Shown: piece after piece, positions 6,676 through 8,679 of the stretch
How positions within the stretch are numbered: the first letter of the stretch is position 1
Layout: each line of letters starts with the position of its first letter
Assembly: GCA_024681495.1 (NCBI GenBank)
Contig: JAILAS010000158.1
Span: forward strand, 1-8,679
From: Eubacterium sp.
Lineage (GTDB): Bacteria > Bacillota > Clostridia > Lachnospirales > Lachnospiraceae
Direction: 5' to 3'
DNA length: 8,679 nt
Translations under genes and position numbers: made by a program
The notes under the pieces: generated by a model
What the model was told of the DNA's origin: nothing
The model's database searches: none
Seen by the model: the letters and a program-made list of their open reading frames with translations, nothing else

Positions 6676-6770
6676 AAAACATTCTCTAAAACAATTATTA
6701 AAGTATTATAAACATGCCCGGCCCCCGCAGAGCGCTCCCGCCGGCCTAAATACCGGTCCATATAATAATA
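6676..6770. other. Non-coding spacer with an A/T-rich tract and a GC-rich islet
   Basis: This part of the 317-base gap between the permease and lysozyme genes holds no credible gene. Bases 6676-6715 are A/T-rich. Bases 6716-6757 are strikingly GC-rich and contain three CCGG sites, with arms CCGGC (6718-6722) and GCCGG (6740-6744) around a central AGCGCT. No T-run follows on either strand, so it is not an obvious terminator. Its role is unknown. Confidence 0.3.
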
Positions 6771-6807
6771 CCACAAAAGGTCAATCCGGCGGACTGACCC
6801 TTCGTGG
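6771..6807 (-). terminator. Rho-independent terminator of the ABC transporter genes
   Basis: The minus strand reads GGTCAGTCC-GCC-GGATTGACC (6799-6779), a 9-pair stem with one G-U pair and a tight 3-base loop, followed by TTTTGTGG. It lies 27 bases past the permease stop. The symmetry extends further as an imperfect 17-base inverted repeat with CCAC and GTGG at the ends. It separates the transporter from the lysozyme promoter. Confidence 0.85.
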
Positions 6808-6826
6808 CGTGAATCATGTATATGGT

Positions 6827-8008
6827 CTATCCCATGTAGCGAAGTGCTTCGATGGGATTCTTTTTAGCTGCCTTGTTGGCGGGATAGAGGCCGAAGATAA
6901 CTCCGATGGCCACCGAGAACGCTACCGAAGCCCACACAACTCCCATTGACATGGTGAAGCTAAGGTCGTACTCATTGTTGGCCGCCACTACGGACGCAAT
7001 CCTTAAGGCTATCCACGAGCCGGCAATACCGATTCCGCATCCCATGAGCGATACCATGAGCGACTCGATGAGGAACTGGAGCATGATGACTCCTCTTCCC
7101 GCGCCGATGGCCTTACGGATACCGATCTCCCTGGTTCTCTCGGTAACGGACACGAGCATGATGTTCATGATTCCGATTCCGCCTACCAGAAGCGAAATGG
7201 CCGCGATTCCTCCGAGCAGAAGCGCCAGAGTGTTGGTTACGGATTCCATGGCCTCCTCGATGGTGGAGCTGCTCATGATGGAGTACGCATCCTCGTCACC
7301 GAAGCGATCGTACAATATGGTCTCCACCGCGGATTCCGTCTCATCCACGTCGACCCCGTCAGCAGCGCTTATGACGATGCTCGAGACCTCGGTGGTAACC
7401 GATGAGGACTGACGGATGAGGGTGGTATAGGGGATGTACACCTCGTATACCGAGTTCGTGTCGTCGTCGTCATTCTCGAGGATGCCGACCACGGTGAACG
7501 TCGTGCCGTTTATGGATATCTCGGAGCCCACCGCATTGGCGGTCCCGAGGATCTCAGTGGCAATGTCGTAACTGATGACCGCCACGTTGGTGTGATTGTC
7601 GTTGTCTATGTTGTATATGAACCTTCCGGTCACCACCTCGAGTCCGGCAATGTCGCCGTAGGACGACGTGGTGCCGTAAACCGTGGCGTCCTCTGAAGTG
7701 GAACCGCTCTCCACGGTGAAGCTCTCCTGGCTGAGTGCGGCCACGGCGCCGATGCTGTCGTCGTCGAAAACCTCCTCGACGTCGTCGAGTCTAATAGGCG
7801 TGCCGCCGTCGTCGGATATGGTGACCTGCAGGAGGTCAGTGCCCATCGACGAGATGGAGTTCTGCACCGAATCGGTGGTTCCGGAAACGAGCGAGACCAA
7901 AACGACCAGTGACATAACACCGATGATGATTCCAAGCATGGTAAGGAACGATCTCATCTTGTTGGAGGCTATTGACTTCCATGCCATCTTAAAAGACTGA
8001 AGTACCAT
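6827..8008 (-). CDS. MacB/FtsX-type ABC transporter permease
   Basis: A 393-residue membrane subunit that works with the ATPase encoded upstream. Family topology is clear: a first membrane helix at about 21-43, a large acidic extracellular domain (MacB-PCD type) at about 45-257, then three helices at about 258-284, 307-340 and 352-376. The linker after helix 2, SVTERTREIGIRKAIGAG (287-304), is the conserved coupling segment of these permeases, and the C-terminus ANKAAKKNPIEALRYMG is typical. The frame can begin at a TTG at 8011, but the ATG at 8008 is preferred because AAGGAGG lies 7 bases upstream. The ATG shares one base with the ATPase stop (TGATG), so translation is coupled. Such pairs export peptides, antibiotics or lipids by a mechanotransmission cycle, or extract lipoproteins; the substrate here cannot be told from sequence. 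Confidence 0.95.
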   Translation of the reverse strand: MVLQSFKMAWKSIASNKMRSFLTMLGIIIGVMSLVVLVSLVSGTTDSVQNSISSMGTDLLQVTISDDGGTPIRLDDVEEVFDDDSIGAVAALSQESFTVESGSTSEDATVYGTTSSYGDIAGLEVVTGRFIYNIDNDNHTNVAVISYDIATEILGTANAVGSEISINGTTFTVVGILENDDDDTNSVYEVYIPYTTLIRQSSSVTTEVSSIVISAADGVDVDETESAVETILYDRFGDEDAYSIMSSSTIEEAMESVTNTLALLLGGIAAISLLVGGIGIMNIMLVSVTERTREIGIRKAIGAGRGVIMLQFLIESLMVSLMGCGIGIAGSWIALRIASVVAANNEYDLSFTMSMGVVWASVAFSVAIGVIFGLYPANKAAKKNPIEALRYMG

Positions 8009-8679
8009 CAATCCACCTCCTTAACATGTCCGTCGCGGATCCTTACGCGGCGCGCTGTCTGCTCTGCCACGCCGTCATCGTGGGTGATGAGCACCATGGT
8101 GTGTCCCGCCTCGTGAAGCTCGTGGAAGAGTTTCATTATCTCCTCGCCGGTCTTCGAATCCAGGTTACCTGTGGGCTCATCCGCCAGAAACAGCGCGGGC
8201 TTGGTGGCAATGGCCCTGGCTATAGCCACCCTCTGCTGCTGTCCGCCGGAAAGCTCCGTGGGCTTATGCTTGCGCCTGGCTCCCAGCTGCACCCTCTCGA
8301 GCGCCTCTTCCACCAGCTCGCGGCGCTTTGCCTTGGGCACCTTCTGGTAGATGAGCGGAAGCTCCACGTTCTCCTCTGCGGTAAGGTTACCGATCAGATT
8401 GAAGTTCTGGAAAATGAATCCTATCTCTTTGTTTCTTATTCTGGCCAGGTCGTTCTCGGAGTACTCCTCGATGGACTGTCCATTGAGGTAGTAGCTGCCC
8501 TCGTCAGCGATATCCAGGCACCCGATGATGTTCATCATGGTGGACTTTCCACTTCCCGAAGGGCCTACAATTCCGACGAACTCGCCTTCGTTTATGGTGA
8601 GGGACGCATGATCGAGCGCCCTCACCTGAGTATCTCCAATCTCATAGATCTTCGATACGTCGTCTAACCTGATTATCTC
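8008..8679 (-). CDS. MacB/LolD-type ABC transporter ATPase (5' end off window)
   Basis: The nucleotide-binding subunit of the transporter. The visible 223 residues hold every ATPase motif: Walker A GPSGSGKST (39-47), Q-loop FQNFNLIGNLTAEENVELP with Q91, signature LSGGQQQRVAIARA (143-156), Walker B LFLADEPTGNLD with D167 and E168, and the switch H200 in LITHDD. The frame stays open to the window edge, and the first visible residues EIIRLDDVSKIYEIGD are the usual N-terminal strand of this family. A GTG at 8625 is therefore internal, and only a few residues plus the start codon should be missing. The EPTGNLD and NLTAEENVELP forms are typical of the MacB/LolD/FtsE clade rather than importers. An adaptor (HlyD/MacA-like) is often encoded next to such pairs and may lie beyond 8679. 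Confidence 0.95.
   Translation of the reverse strand, partial: EIIRLDDVSKIYEIGDTQVRALDHASLTINEGEFVGIVGPSGSGKSTMMNIIGCLDIADEGSYYLNGQSIEEYSENDLARIRNKEIGFIFQNFNLIGNLTAEENVELPLIYQKVPKAKRRELVEEALERVQLGARRKHKPTELSGGQQQRVAIARAIATKPALFLADEPTGNLDSKTGEEIMKLFHELHEAGHTMVLITHDDGVAEQTARRVRIRDGHVKEVD
8016..8022 (-). promoter_or_regulatory. Ribosome binding site that decides the permease start
   Basis: AAGGAGG, a full match to the anti-Shine-Dalgarno core, lies inside the last codons of the ATPase gene, 7 bases before the ATG at 8008. From the alternative TTG at 8011 it would be only 4 bases away, so the ATG is favoured. Confidence 0.8.

Noticed and set aside
6705..6710. TATAAT on the minus strand as a second lysozyme promoter
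   Set aside because: No hexamer resembling TTGACA is found at 16-18 bases upstream and there is no TGn extension; the TTGACT/TATTAT pair downstream is much better.
6714..6749. An 11-codon plus-strand peptide (MPGPRRALPPA) as a leader peptide
   Set aside because: It has no ribosome site, lies in the GC-rich islet, and no plus-strand gene follows it.
6560..6800. Cyclic di-GMP or preQ1 riboswitch in the lysozyme leader or spacer
   Set aside because: Short stretches such as CCGGCC and CTAGCA recall parts of these motifs, but the conserved cores and their order are absent.
8009..8011. TTG as the permease start
   Set aside because: The neighbouring ATG at 8008 has better spacing (7 bases) from AAGGAGG and a standard stop-start overlap.
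8623..8625. GTG as the start of the ABC ATPase
   Set aside because: The frame continues to the window edge and the residues before it (RLDDVSKIYEIGD) are the conserved first strand of ABC ATPases, so the true start is beyond 8679.
1..8679. CRISPR array, tRNA or rRNA genes, insertion sequences, phage genes
   Set aside because: No regularly spaced repeats, cloverleaf, transposase or integrase motifs were seen on either strand.

Overview
All five genes in this window lie on the minus strand, so transcription runs from high to low coordinates. The sequence is GC-rich with mostly G/C third codon positions, uses strong Shine-Dalgarno sites and Rho-independent terminators. It carries Gram-positive-type secreted proteins: a signal-peptide cysteine protease with a lectin-like domain and fibronectin-type repeats, and a GH25 lysozyme lipoprotein of the FFDPEN type. 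Together with an AraA/FGGY-kinase pair this suggests a Firmicute of the class Clostridia, possibly a GC-rich Lachnospiraceae. That placement is by protein style only and is tentative.

Layout in transcription order. (1) 8679 to 6827: the ATPase of a MacB/LolD-type ABC transporter (5' end cut by the window edge) and its MacB/FtsX-type permease, translationally coupled through TGATG and ended by a strong hairpin terminator at 6771-6807. (2) 6826 to 6510: a 317-base non-coding stretch with that terminator, a short GC-rich islet, an A/T-rich tract, a near-consensus sigma-A type promoter (TTGACT, 17 bases, TATTAT), and a leader of about 130 bases that contains a 5' stem-loop and a terminator-like hairpin before the lysozyme start. 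(3) 6509 to 2826: a GH25 lysozyme lipoprotein followed, after 93 bases, by a 904-residue secreted papain-family protease. No good promoter separates them, so they are probably co-transcribed. (4) 2825 to 2659: a control region with an extended -10 and several short dyads. (5) 2658 to 1: araA (L-arabinose isomerase) and, 18 bases on, an FGGY sugar kinase that runs off the window; the pair would convert L-arabinose to L-ribulose and then L-ribulose 5-phosphate.

The transporter unit probably exports a compound or peptide with an adaptor encoded just outside the window. The lysozyme and protease both act outside the membrane, and their pairing suggests wall turnover or surface-protein processing. 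The sugar genes are a separate catabolic operon. I did not find a clearly new system. The points most worth a second look are the possible attenuator in front of the lysozyme gene, the lysozyme-protease pairing, and the dyads in front of araA.
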